From Armatimonadota bacterium (GTDB lineage Bacteria; Sysuimicrobiota; Sysuimicrobiia; Sysuimicrobiales; VGFF01), in assembly GCA_016868955.1 (NCBI GenBank), contig VGFF01000001.1, positions 1-41,081 on the forward strand: 41,081 bases of DNA. The letters run 5' to 3'. The notes beneath the pieces are model-generated. The model worked only from the letters and a program-made list of their open reading frames with translations. It had not been told where the DNA came from and searched no databases. Below, piece by piece: positions 15,418 through 28,082 of this stretch. Every line of letters begins with the position of its first letter. Positions within the stretch are counted from its first letter, which is position 1. The translations under genes were made by a program, and so were the position numbers.

Positions 15418-15741
15418 ATGGCGCGGACCCCGCTTCCGCTTCTCGAAGCGCCGCAAGACCCGGAGACCCGCCAGCGGGTGGTCACCCGCCTCCGCAGCAT
15501 CGAAGGGCACTTGCGCGGCATCATCCGCATGGTCGAAGAAGACCAGTACTGCATGGACGTCCTCACCCAGACGCACGCGGTCCAGCGCGCCCTCGACAAG
15601 GTAAACGCGCTGCTTTTGGAGCGCCACCTCCATCATTGCGTGACCGCGGCAATTCGATCGGAAGACCAAACGGCGCGTGATCGCGTGATCGCCGAGCTGC
15701 TGGACGTATTCGAAGCCGGCAAGAGCGGCAGGAAAACGTAA
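15418..15741 (+). CDS. csoR: Copper-sensing transcriptional repressor CsoR
   Basis: A 107-residue all-helical repressor of the CsoR/RcnR (DUF156) family. The Cu(I) ligands of CsoR, Cys-(x)n-His-x3-Cys, are present: Cys45 (DQYCMDVL), His70 and Cys74 (RHLHHCV). Start ATG 15418 with GGAGG about five bases upstream; the longer frame from 15349 runs through the promoter. First gene of the copper operon, seven bases before copA, and it should repress its own operon through the repeat at 15388-15407. Confidence 0.95.
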   Translation: MARTPLPLLEAPQDPETRQRVVTRLRSIEGHLRGIIRMVEEDQYCMDVLTQTHAVQRALDKVNALLLERHLHHCVTAAIRSEDQTARDRVIAELLDVFEAGKSGRKT

Positions 15742-15748
15742 GGTCACC

Positions 15749-18025
15749 ATGCATCTGGCTACGACAGCACAACGACAACCGAACGCGGCGACCGTGGACG
15801 CCCAGATTCCCATTGCCGGGATGAGCTGTGCTTCGTGCGTCGCCCGGGTCGAGGACGCATTGCGGCACGAACCGGGCGTCGCTGCGGCCTCGGTCAACTT
15901 GGCGACGGAGCGCGCGACGGTGTCATTCCGTCCGGACGCGACGTCTCTCGAGGCGCTGTTCGAAGCCATCGAACGTGCCGGGTACGAGCCGATCCGACCG
16001 GCGCCCGAGGCCGATGGCACGCTCGACCGGGAGCGGGTCGCACGGGCCGCGGATCTCGCCGACGTGCGCCGTCGATTCTCGGTCGCCGCCATCCTCACCG
16101 TGCCGATCGTGGTCGCGGCGCTGCCGCACATGCTCGGCTTCCATCTCGCGTGGATTCCCGCGTGGTTGAGCGATCCGCTCACGCAATTTCTTCTCGCGAC
16201 GCCGGTGCAGATCTGGTCCGGGTACCGGTTCTATCGCGGGGCGTGGGCGACGGCGCGCCACGGAACCACCGACATGAACACGCTGGTCTCGGTGGGCACG
16301 ACGGCCGCCTACGGCTACAGCGTCGTCGCCACGTTCGCGCCGGAAGCTTTCGTCGCCGCCGGGTTGACGCCGGTGCTGTACTACGAGACCTCGGCCGTTC
16401 TCATCACCATCATCCTCCTCGGCCGCCTATTGGAAGCGCGGGCCCGCGGACGGACGTCGGAAGCGATTCGCGCGTTGCTCGCGTTGGGCGCGAAGCAGGC
16501 GCGCGTGCTTCGCGACGGTTCGGAGGTCGAGATCCCGATCGAGGCAGTCGTTGCCGGCGACGTCGTCTTGGTTCGACCGGGGGAGAAGATACCCGTCGAC
16601 GGCGTCGTGCTCGATGGCCGGTCCACGGTCGACGAGTCGATGATCACGGGCGAGAGCCTTCCCGTGGAAAAGAATGCCGGCGACGAGGTCATCGGTGCGA
16701 TCTTGAATCGAACGGGTTCCTTCCGATTCCGCGCGACGCGCGTCGGCAGCGACGCGACGCTCGGACAGATCGTTCGGCTCGTCGAGGAAGCGCAGGTCGC
16801 CAAAGCACCCATTCAGCAACTGGCCGATCGCGTCGCCGCGGTCTTCGTGCCGGCGGTCATCGTCCTCGCCGCCTTGACGTTCGCTGCGTGGTGGATCTGG
16901 GGGCCCCAGCCGGCATTCCCGCTGGCGCTCGCGAACTTCATCGCCGTCCTCATCATCGCGTGCCCGTGCGCGCTGGGGTTGGCGACGCCGACCGCGATCA
17001 TGGTCGGCACCGGTCGCGGTGCCGAGAAGGGTGTGCTCATCAAAGGAGGGGACGCGCTGGAGGTCGCGCACCAAATCCGCGTCATCGCCCTCGATAAGAC
17101 CGGCACATTGACGAAGGGAACTCCGAACGTGACCGACGTCGTGCCCGCGGCCGGATGGACGGAGGACGCGTTGCTCGCGATCGCCGCGTCCGCGGAGGTG
17201 GGAAGCGAGCATCCGCTCGGTGAAGCGATCGCCGCCGCCGCCGCGGCGCGTGCGTTGCGCTTGACGATCGCCACCGCGTTCGAAGCGATCCCCGGCGAAG
17301 GCATCATCGCCCAAGTTGAGCGCAGCGCCGTGTTGCTCGGAAATCGAAAGATGTTAGCGGATCGTTGCGTCGTCCTATCTTCGCTCGATGCGACGGCCGA
17401 GGCGCTCAGCGCGGACGGGAAGACGCCGGTCTACGTCGCCGTGGATGGCCGGCTCGCGGGCATGCTCGCGATCGCCGACACGTTGAAAGAGGAAGCGGTC
17501 AAGGTGGTCGCGCGCTTGCGGCGAATGGGCCTGCGGACCGTCATGATCACCGGCGACAACCGCCGCACAGCGCAGGCGATCGCCCGCGCTGTCGGTATCG
17601 ACGACGTGCTCGCCGAGGTCACGCCCGGCGACAAGGCGAGCGAGGTGAAGCGATTGCAGTCCAGCGGCGCGCGCGTCGCGTTCGTCGGCGACGGCATAAA
17701 CGACGCGCCGGCGCTGGCGCAGGCTGACCTAGGTATCGCCATCGGTGCCGGAACCGACGTCGCGATCGAGTCCGCGAGCATCGTTCTCGTCGGCGATGAC
17801 CTGCGGGGCCTGCTGACGGCGATGCGGTTGAGCCGCGCGACGATCCGGACGATCCGCCAGAACCTGTTCTTGGCGTTCGCGTACAACGTCGCCTTGATCC
17901 CCCTGGCGGCCGGTGTCTTCTATCTGCTGTGGGGTTGGCTGTTGAATCCGATCTTCGCGGGCGCCGCGATGGCTGCAAGCTCGGTCACGGTCGTCGCGAA
18001 TAGCCTGCGGCTCCGCAAAGCTTGA
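15749..18025 (+). CDS. copA: Copper(I)-translocating P1B-type ATPase
   Basis: A 758-residue Cu+ efflux pump in the inner membrane. It has one N-terminal heavy-metal-binding domain (GMSCASC, Cys27/Cys30), eight membrane segments, the transport CPC motif at Cys405-Pro-Cys407 (ACPCALGLATPTA), the phosphorylated Asp449 in DKTGTLTKGT, the SEHPLGEAI His-Pro motif and GDGINDAPALAQADLGIAIG. These ligands fit the copper(I) subgroup. It is fed copper by CopZ and repressed by CsoR, both encoded beside it. Confidence 0.97.
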   Translation: MHLATTAQRQPNAATVDAQIPIAGMSCASCVARVEDALRHEPGVAAASVNLATERATVSFRPDATSLEALFEAIERAGYEPIRPAPEADGTLDRERVARAADLADVRRRFSVAAILTVPIVVAALPHMLGFHLAWIPAWLSDPLTQFLLATPVQIWSGYRFYRGAWATARHGTTDMNTLVSVGTTAAYGYSVVATFAPEAFVAAGLTPVLYYETSAVLITIILLGRLLEARARGRTSEAIRALLALGAKQARVLRDGSEVEIPIEAVVAGDVVLVRPGEKIPVDGVVLDGRSTVDESMITGESLPVEKNAGDEVIGAILNRTGSFRFRATRVGSDATLGQIVRLVEEAQVAKAPIQQLADRVAAVFVPAVIVLAALTFAAWWIWGPQPAFPLALANFIAVLIIACPCALGLATPTAIMVGTGRGAEKGVLIKGGDALEVAHQIRVIALDKTGTLTKGTPNVTDVVPAAGWTEDALLAIAASAEVGSEHPLGEAIAAAAAARALRLTIATAFEAIPGEGIIAQVERSAVLLGNRKMLADRCVVLSSLDATAEALSADGKTPVYVAVDGRLAGMLAIADTLKEEAVKVVARLRRMGLRTVMITGDNRRTAQAIARAVGIDDVLAEVTPGDKASEVKRLQSSGARVAFVGDGINDAPALAQADLGIAIGAGTDVAIESASIVLVGDDLRGLLTAMRLSRATIRTIRQNLFLAFAYNVALIPLAAGVFYLLWGWLLNPIFAGAAMAASSVTVVANSLRLRKA

Positions 18026-18094
18026 TCGAGGCGGTCGCAACGCTTCGGATGCGCGTTTTCGGAAGCCTGTGTTGAAAGAAGGGAGAACTAGGCG

Positions 18095-18298
18095 ATGGAC
18101 ATGACGTTGAAGGTGCCGAAAATTCGCTGTGACGGCTGCGTCGCGACGGTCAAGCGGACTTTGTCCGCTTTGCCCGGGGTCGAGCGCGCCGCGGCGAGCG
18201 AGCAATCCAAGGAGGTACGTATCACCTTCGATCCCGCGCGCGTGTCCGAGGCGCAGCTCCGGGCCTCCCTGACGAGCGCCGGTTACCCCGCCGCTTGA
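18095..18298 (+). CDS. copZ: Copper chaperone, heavy-metal-associated domain
   Basis: 67 residues forming a single ferredoxin-like HMA domain with the metal site IRCDGCV (Cys12/Cys15) and the usual ending LTSAGYPA. The site is C-x-x-C with Asp-Gly between, a little different from the common M-x-C-x-x-C of CopZ, as Met is replaced by Ile. It would pass Cu(I) to CopA. GAAGGGAG lies upstream of the ATG. Last gene of the operon, followed by a strong terminator. Confidence 0.9.
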   Translation: MDMTLKVPKIRCDGCVATVKRTLSALPGVERAAASEQSKEVRITFDPARVSEAQLRASLTSAGYPAA

Positions 18299-18367
18299 AC
18301 GAAGCGGAGCGCACGACGCTTCGCTTCCCACACGCCGAGTCCCGCACGGCAACGCAGGTAGGCCAAG

Positions 18368-18405
18368 GCGACGAACGCCCCAGGAGCGGGCGTTCGTCGC
18401 TTTTT
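18368..18405 (+). terminator. Strong rho-independent terminator of the copper operon
   Basis: GCGACGAACGCCC pairs perfectly with GGGCGTTCGTCGC (13 bp) around a CAGGAGC loop and is followed by five T. It lies 70 bases after the copZ stop. Confidence 0.92.
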
Positions 18406-18652
18406 CGCGTGACACCAGCGCAAATGCGGAACTCTTTCGTTGTTGTAACGAACGTCCCCGCCGCTGGACCAACGGTGTGAGGCCCGGCACGCACGCGACC
18501 TTAGGGAATCCGAACAGAGACCTTATCGGCCGCTTGCGCGCGCACCTCACGATGCGATGGCCAGGGCTGGCCCGTGGATCGATCGCGGACAACGGTAAGA
18601 AACGCGAGGCGCCGGGGTGCTGGTCGGCCCCTAGCAATCCGGAGGCCTGTCT

Positions 18653-18766
18653 TTGCGAATGCGAACTTGGAAAGGCGGCGCGTTGCTGATGGCGTGTTCG
18701 GTGATCGCGTCCGTCGCGTTCGTGGGAACGGCGGCGTTTTTACAACGTGGGGACGGCAACACGTAG
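18653..18766 (+). CDS. Possible small single-helix membrane protein (37 aa)
   Basis: TTG 18653 lies seven bases after GGAGG; an ATG follows two codons later. The product is basic at the start (RMRTWKGG), has one hydrophobic helix (ALLMACSVIASVAFVGTAAF) and ends QRGDGNT. The layout of a positive start, helix and polar tail and the good ribosome-binding site support a real small protein. No family recognised. The 250 bases before it hold nothing I can support. Confidence 0.4.
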   Translation: MRMRTWKGGALLMACSVIASVAFVGTAAFLQRGDGNT

Positions 18767-18769
18767 CTC

Positions 18770-19080
18770 ATGAAGAAAGCCTGGACGATGGCTATGGAGA
18801 AGTCGAAGGCTGCCCAAACCGCCTCGACGCTGCAAGAAGCGCGCGCACCTCACGCAGGTCGCCGCGTGCGTAGACCCCGTTTTCGCACGCCGGCTCAATC
18901 CCCGCATCAACGAGGAACTCGTCTGTGAGAAAGGGATGGGCGGCGGCATGATGAAGACCGGCAAGGCCGCCGGGCCCGTGATGCGGCGGTGGCTCATGGC
19001 AGATATAGTTACAACATCAATGTCAATGATCTTGACATCCCCATCGCCGGTTCCGTACTGTAGCGAGCGGAAGGCCAGGT
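18770..19080 (+). pseudogene. Possible decayed small gene before hspR
   Basis: ATG 18770, four bases after the preceding stop, reads MKKAWTMAMEKSKAAQTAST. Then the better coding signal moves to another frame near 18831, giving KKRAHLTQVAACVDPVFARR, LNPRINEELVCEKGMGGGMM and GPVMRRWLMADI, open to about 19080. The two halves look like one protein split by a frameshift. Family not recognised. The end of the second half overlaps the hspR promoter region, so the true end is uncertain. Confidence 0.25.
19020..19061 (+). promoter_or_regulatory. Promoter and inverted repeat in front of the hspR heat-shock operon
   Basis: ATGTCAA (19020-19026) and TTGACAT (19032-19038) form a perfect inverted repeat with a 5-base spacer. 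The right arm is also a consensus -35 box (TTGACA), with TACTGT as -10 after 18 bases. A dyad that covers the -35 is a natural operator for HspR or another MerR-type repressor. It is not the textbook HAIR sequence (CTTGAGT-N7-ACTCAAG). Confidence 0.55.
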
Positions 19081-19093
19081 TGAGGTGACCGCG

Positions 19094-19468
19094 ATGGCGG
19101 GAGAACAGCGAAAATCGGAAACGATCCCCGTCTACGTGATCAGCATCGCCGCGGAATTGGCGGGGGTGCATCCGCGCACGCTGCGAATCTACGAAGAGAA
19201 GGGTCTGATCCGGCCGGCGCGGCGGAACCAAATTCGCTTGTTCAGCGATCGCGACCTGCAGCGGGTAAGACTCATCCAGGTTCTGACCCGGCAGCACGGC
19301 TTGAACTTGGCCGGGGTGAAGCTTTTCCTGGAGCTGGAAGAGCGGCACGAGGAGGTCGCTTATCACATCCTCGAGAGCCGGGGCATCGCCGTCATGAGGA
19401 TCACGACGACGACGCGGTCGATCCAAGGGTCCGTCGGCGTCAACTTGCGGAGGAGGAGCAAGCGATGA
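19094..19468 (+). CDS. hspR: Heat-shock repressor HspR (MerR family)
   Basis: 124 residues. The MerR-type winged helix-turn-helix is plain: VYVISIAAELAGVHPRTLRI, YEEKGLIRPARR, then RLFSDRDLQRVRLIQVLT. The phrase YVISIAAELAGVHP is typical of HspR. These repressors bind DNA as a complex with DnaK and release it when DnaK is drawn away by unfolded protein. It leads the operon hsp20-dnaK-grpE-dnaJ-clpB, as expected for such feedback. ATG 19094 preferred over GTG 19085 because GAGGTG lies six bases upstream. Its stop overlaps hsp20 (ATGA). Confidence 0.92.
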   Translation: MAGEQRKSETIPVYVISIAAELAGVHPRTLRIYEEKGLIRPARRNQIRLFSDRDLQRVRLIQVLTRQHGLNLAGVKLFLELEERHEEVAYHILESRGIAVMRITTTTRSIQGSVGVNLRRRSKR

Positions 19469-19917
19469 GTCTGCGACGCTGGGATCCATTCGACGAATGG
19501 AACTCCGTCCGCGAGGCGATGGATCAGCTGTTCGAGGAGACGCTGGGCCGTCGGTCGTCGCCGGCGCGCGCCCGCGCGACCGTCACGCACTGGCAGCCGG
19601 CGTTGGAGATCTTCGAAACCGAGGGCGAAATCGTCGTGCGGGCGGAGCTGCCCGGAATCGACCCGAAAGACGTCGACATCACGCTCACGCAGGAAGGCGT
19701 GTCGATCCGCGCTGAGGTCAAGCCCGACGCGGAGAACGGTAAGCGCAACTATTTGCGCCGCGAGCTCCGGTACGGAACGTTCATGCACGCCATCGGGTTG
19801 CCGACCGACGTCGATCGCGACGCGGCGCGGGCGAGCTTCCGCCACGGCATCCTCGAGGTGACACTGCCGAAGAGCGAGCGCGCGAAACCCCGTCAGGTGA
19901 AGGTCGTCGTCGACTGA
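19465..19917 (+). CDS. Small heat-shock protein, Hsp20/alpha-crystallin family
   Basis: A 150-residue ATP-independent holdase. The alpha-crystallin domain spans about residues 40-140, with WQPALEIFETEGEIVVRAEL, PGIDPKDVDI and the conserved A-x-x-x-x-G-I-L-x-V motif in FRHGILEVTLPK. GGAGGAG upstream; starts within the hspR stop (ATGA), so it is translationally coupled. Keeps denatured clients ready for DnaK/ClpB encoded downstream. Confidence 0.94.
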   Translation: MSLRRWDPFDEWNSVREAMDQLFEETLGRRSSPARARATVTHWQPALEIFETEGEIVVRAELPGIDPKDVDITLTQEGVSIRAEVKPDAENGKRNYLRRELRYGTFMHAIGLPTDVDRDAARASFRHGILEVTLPKSERAKPRQVKVVVD

Positions 19918-19972
19918 AGGTCGTGCGAATTCGGAGACGCCGCGTCGGCGGCCGTCTTCCCAGGAGGCTGAA

Positions 19973-21868
<1,896 letters not shown>

Positions 21869-21918
21869 GTCGGCGGTACGCCGTTGCTAACCGAAGGGAA
21901 GTTCGTCCGGAGGATGGC

Positions 21919-22608
21919 ATGACAAAAGAACGCGACGACACGCAAATCAGCGGAGGTCCGGCGCCGAGCGCTGCCTTCGCCGAGAACGCCGCCGCAGACG
22001 CGGCGAACGTACGTGCGGACGCGCAGGGCGTGGACGCCACCGACGGCGAGGATGCGTGCGCCGACTTGCCGGAGGACGTTCGCAACGAGATCCGCGCCTT
22101 GAACGAGGAAGTCGATCGGGCACGGGCGGAGGCGGAAGAAGCGAAGCAGGAAGCGGACCGGTTCAAGCAGGAGGCGGAACGCAACTGGCAGCAATTCCTG
22201 CATGCCGCCGCCGATCTTGAAAACTACAAGCGCACCTCCGCTAAGGTTCAACGCGACGTGGCGGAGCACGTGCGGCGGCAGATGCTGCAGATCGTGCTGA
22301 GCGCGGCTGACAACTTGGAGCGGGCGATCAGCTACGCGGAACGGAATCAAGAGAACGAAGCGGTCGCCGGCATCCTCGACGGCATGCGCATCGCGCATCG
22401 ATCATTGCTCGAGAAGCTCGGCAGCATCGGCGTCCGGCCGATGGAGGCCGAAGGGAAATCATTCGACCCAGCGTTGCACGAAGCCGTGGCGGTGGCGACG
22501 GTAGAGGAAGCGGGATCGCAGTCCGGGACGGTGACCGACGTTTTGCAGACAGGGTACCTCATCGGCGAGGATGTCCTGCGCCCGGCACTCGTAAAGGTCG
22601 TCAAATAG
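21919..22608 (+). CDS. grpE: Nucleotide exchange factor GrpE
   Basis: 229 residues, on the long side for the family because of an acidic, Ala-rich N-terminus. A long coiled-coil helix (about 55-115: NEEVDRARAEAEEAKQEADR and onward) leads to the conserved KVQRDVAEHVRRQMLQIVL and the beta-wing domain with VRPMEAEGKSFDPALHEAV and GYLIGEDVLRPALVKV. Dimeric GrpE releases ADP from DnaK. Between dnaK and dnaJ, 50 and 13 bases apart. Confidence 0.96.
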   Translation: MTKERDDTQISGGPAPSAAFAENAAADAANVRADAQGVDATDGEDACADLPEDVRNEIRALNEEVDRARAEAEEAKQEADRFKQEAERNWQQFLHAAADLENYKRTSAKVQRDVAEHVRRQMLQIVLSAADNLERAISYAERNQENEAVAGILDGMRIAHRSLLEKLGSIGVRPMEAEGKSFDPALHEAVAVATVEEAGSQSGTVTDVLQTGYLIGEDVLRPALVKVVK

Positions 22609-22621
22609 GGGTCTGACGCGC

Positions 22622-23592
22622 ATGGAGTTCAAGGAGTACTACAAGATCCTCGACGTCCCACGCGACGCGGACGGAAAAGCGATCACTCAGGTGTTTCGCA
22701 AGCTGGCCCGGCAGTACCATCCCGACGTCAACAAGGGTCCGAACGCCGTAGAGAAGTTCAAGGAGATCAACGAGGCATTCCAAGTCTTCGGTGACTCCGA
22801 AAAGCGGCGGCAGTACGACGCGATGCTCACCGTCCGTGAGGCCGGCGTGCCGTGAGAGTCTCTGTTCACACACGGCCCGAGAAGCGCGCCCGGACCGATC
22901 GGCGGGCCGACCGGTCGCGCGACGTGGAAGACCGTCTTTCGCGAAGGCGGATCGACCTTCGAAGGCCTCGGCGATTTCTCCAAGTTCTTCCGCACCCTCT
23001 TCGGAGGAGAAGTCGAGGAGCGCCCGGCGACGCCGCGGTCCGATCGTCCCGATCGCATGCCGTGCGGCGAAGAAGCATCGGCGGTACAGCCGGCCGCCGT
23101 CGTGGAAATCACGCTCAACGAAGTCTATCACGGCACCGAGCGCGACCTGCGGGTGACGGCCGACGGAAAGTTCCGCGACGTCAAGGCGAAGATCCCCGCC
23201 GGGATCAAATCGGGGCAAAAGTACGTTTCAGGGGCGTCGGTGTCTCCGTCGAGATTCGGGTGCTGGAGCACCGGACGTTCTCGCGGCAGGGCGACGACCT
23301 GCGATGCGAAGTGCCGATCTCGCTCCCAGAAGCCGTTCTCGGCGACGTCGTCGAGGTGCCCACCCTTTCCGGGAGGCCCAAGATGACCGTTCCGCCCGAG
23401 ACGCAGAACGGCCAAGTCTTCGGGTTACGCGGCCATGGGATGCCGCGTTTGCGCGGGGAGGGCAAAGGCGACCTGATGGTGCTAGTCAAGGTCGTCCTCC
23501 CGCAGAAACTGACGAGCGAGGAGAAGAGGCTGTTCGAGCAATTCGCGCGGCTCCGTATGGATCGGACGCGCGCGTCGTTGGGATTGCGGTGA
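22622..23592 (+). pseudogene. dnaJ: DnaJ/CbpA-type co-chaperone, broken by an in-frame TGA and a frameshift
   Basis: The J domain (EYYKILDVPRDADGKAITQV, with the HPD motif in RQYHPDVNKG) is intact. TGA 22853-22855 then interrupts the linker, yet the same frame continues with WKTVFREGGSTFEGLGDFSK and FFRTLFGGEVEE, then AVVEITLNEVYHGTERDLRV. At the AAAA run 23217-23220 the sequence drops one base (CAA AAG where CAA AAA GTA is expected) and continues one frame back as KVRFRGVGVSVEIRVLEHRT, then MTVPPETQNGQVFGLRGHGM to the stop at 23592. No CxxCxGxG zinc fingers, so it is the CbpA-like type. About 320 residues if repaired. Sequencing or assembly error is a serious alternative to true decay. Confidence 0.85.
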
Positions 23593-23599
23593 GGTTACC

Positions 23600-26218
<2,619 letters not shown>

Positions 26219-26225
26219 TGGTTCG

Positions 26226-27401
26226 GTGAGCCGCCCGCTCCTGGTGATCTTTCTCACCATATTCGTCAATCTCGTCGGGTTCGGCATCGTCATTCCGTTG
26301 CTTCCTTTTTATGCGACGGAGTTCGGCGCGTCGCCGTTCGTCGTCGGATTGTTGTTCGCGTCGTATTCGATCTGCCAGCTGTTCGCGGCTCCGTTTCTCG
26401 GCGGCCTGTCGGATCGATGGGGGCGTCGTCCCGTCCTACTGTTCAGCATCCTGGGAACCGCTTTCAGCTTTCTGCTCTTGGCGATCGCGCACAACCTGCC
26501 GATCCTGTTCGCGTCGCGCATCATCGACGGCCTGTCCGGCGGCAACATCTCCACGGCGCGCGCGTACATCGGAGACGTTACCGAACCCGAGAATCGAGCC
26601 AAGGCCTTCGGCCTCATCGGCGCAGCGTTCGGCCTCGGTTTCATCTTCGGTCCGGCGCTCGCCGGCGTGCTTTCACCGATCTCTTATGCGGCGCCGGCTT
26701 GGGCGGCCACGGCTCTGGCGGCGGCGGCCGCGTTGTTGTGTTGGATTTGGCTACCCGAGACCGTTCATCGCATGACCGTGCGCCCGCAGGCGTCGATCCT
26801 CGGCTCCCTGATGCCCGTTCTCCGCCGGCCGCGATTGGGCCGGTTGCTCTTCATCGACTTCCTCTACTGGTCGACGTTCGCGCTCTATCAGACCACTTTC
26901 GCCTTGTTCGGAGCGCAACGATTTCGGTTCGGACCGGCGGAGATCGGCTACACGCTCGCGTTCACCGGCGTGCTCGGCGTTGTCGTGCAGGGTACGTTGG
27001 TCGGGCCAGTCGTGCGTCGATTCGGGGAACGCCTGTCGCTGGCGATTGGGTTGTGCGTCGCGGCGGCGGCGCTCGCGGTTGCGTCCGTGTCGACTTCGGT
27101 GCCCGTTTTCCTCGGCGCGCTGATCCCGGCGGCCGCTGGATTCGGAATCTCCATCCCGGCATTGACGAGCCTGTTGAGCAAATCGGCCCGCAATGACGAG
27201 CAAGGCACCGTGCAAGGCGTCGCCGGCTCGATGGAGAGTCTCGGCCGCACGATCGGCCCGGTCTGGGGGAACGCCGCGTTGCAGGTCTTCGGGACAGGAT
27301 CGGCGTACCTCTCAGCCGCGGCGCTGATGCTGTTCACAGGGTTGTTCGCGCTCGGCTTGCGCACCGAACCCTTGGACGCGCCTCGTTCCCGGGGATCATG
27401 A
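26226..27401 (+). CDS. MFS transporter, TetA/multidrug efflux type
   Basis: A 391-residue, 12-helix major facilitator protein. Antiporter features are visible: motif A between helices 2 and 3 (GGLSDRWGRRPVLL) and the motif C-like GLGFIFGPALAG in helix 5. The closest look is to the TetA(A)/Bcr-type drug:H+ antiporters, but the drug is unknown. GTG start eight bases after clpB with no clear Shine-Dalgarno, so it may be read through from the heat-shock operon. Confidence 0.88.
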   Translation: MSRPLLVIFLTIFVNLVGFGIVIPLLPFYATEFGASPFVVGLLFASYSICQLFAAPFLGGLSDRWGRRPVLLFSILGTAFSFLLLAIAHNLPILFASRIIDGLSGGNISTARAYIGDVTEPENRAKAFGLIGAAFGLGFIFGPALAGVLSPISYAAPAWAATALAAAAALLCWIWLPETVHRMTVRPQASILGSLMPVLRRPRLGRLLFIDFLYWSTFALYQTTFALFGAQRFRFGPAEIGYTLAFTGVLGVVVQGTLVGPVVRRFGERLSLAIGLCVAAAALAVASVSTSVPVFLGALIPAAAGFGISIPALTSLLSKSARNDEQGTVQGVAGSMESLGRTIGPVWGNAALQVFGTGSAYLSAAALMLFTGLFALGLRTEPLDAPRSRGS

Positions 27402-27455
27402 GGGAAACGACCCGCCGCGGCACGGCGGCTTGGAATCTTCGGCACAGGTGAGCCC

Positions 27456-28016
27456 ATGAACTGGCAGACCATCTTCGAAAGCGCGCTCCCGTATCACGAG
27501 TTCTTAAAAAAACACGGCAACGAGACGCAGCGTGCCCGGTGGGCCGCGGTCTACGAGCAGGTCCGGCTCAGCGACCGGCAGCGCTTGCTCCTCGGCGGGT
27601 TCGCCCGCGAGATGAACGTGCTCGTGCTCACCGGCGCGTGGTGCGGCGATTGCGTGAACCAGTGCCCGTCGATGGAACACATCGCGAACGCTTCGCCCAA
27701 GATTCGCCTCCGGTTCATCGACCGGGACGTAGACCATGCTCTGCGCGAGGCCCTGGCCATCAATCTCGGCCATCGCGTGCCGGTAATGGTCATGTTGAGC
27801 GAGGACTTCGCGGAGGTGTCGCGTTACGGCGAGCGGACGTTGTCTGCCTACCGCCGGATGGCCGCGGAAGGGCTCGGTCCAGCATGCCCGGTCGGCGTGC
27901 GGCCGCCCGAGGGCGATCACCTCGTCGCGATCACGCAGGAGTGGCTCGACGAAATCGAGCGGGCGCAGCTTCTGCTGCGCTTGTCGCACCGACTTCGCGA
28001 GCGTCACGGCGACTGA
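27456..28016 (+). CDS. Thioredoxin-family protein with WCGDC motif
   Basis: 186 residues with no signal peptide. The core segment LVLTGAWCGDCVNQCPSMEH has the Cys-Gly-Asp-Cys active site of the cytosolic thioredoxin-like group related to Firmicutes Thioredoxin_9 proteins; the cis-Pro loop is GHRVPVMVML. A helical N-terminus (about 50 residues) and a long helical C-terminus extend the thioredoxin fold. The role is a thiol-disulfide or bacillithiol/thiol-related redox reaction in the cytosol, by family inference only. Confidence 0.85.
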   Translation: MNWQTIFESALPYHEFLKKHGNETQRARWAAVYEQVRLSDRQRLLLGGFAREMNVLVLTGAWCGDCVNQCPSMEHIANASPKIRLRFIDRDVDHALREALAINLGHRVPVMVMLSEDFAEVSRYGERTLSAYRRMAAEGLGPACPVGVRPPEGDHLVAITQEWLDEIERAQLLLRLSHRLRERHGD

Positions 28017-28082
28017 GTCGCCGCTTCGCCCAGAGTCTCCGTTTTGCGGTTGTCAAATCCCGTTCTTTAGGGAGGGATTGTC

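Noticed and set aside
15346..16182. 5' extension of the SnoaL-like gene across csoR and copA
   Set aside because: It would fully overlap well-supported genes on the other strand, and the sequence there is not protein-like.
19918..19972. CIRCE element before dnaK
   Set aside because: No TTAGCACTC-N9-GAGTGCTAA-like repeat; only weak GC-rich pairing.
22853..22855. TGA in dnaJ as selenocysteine or recoded codon
   Set aside because: It lies in a non-conserved linker with no SECIS-like hairpin after it, and the gene has an independent frameshift.
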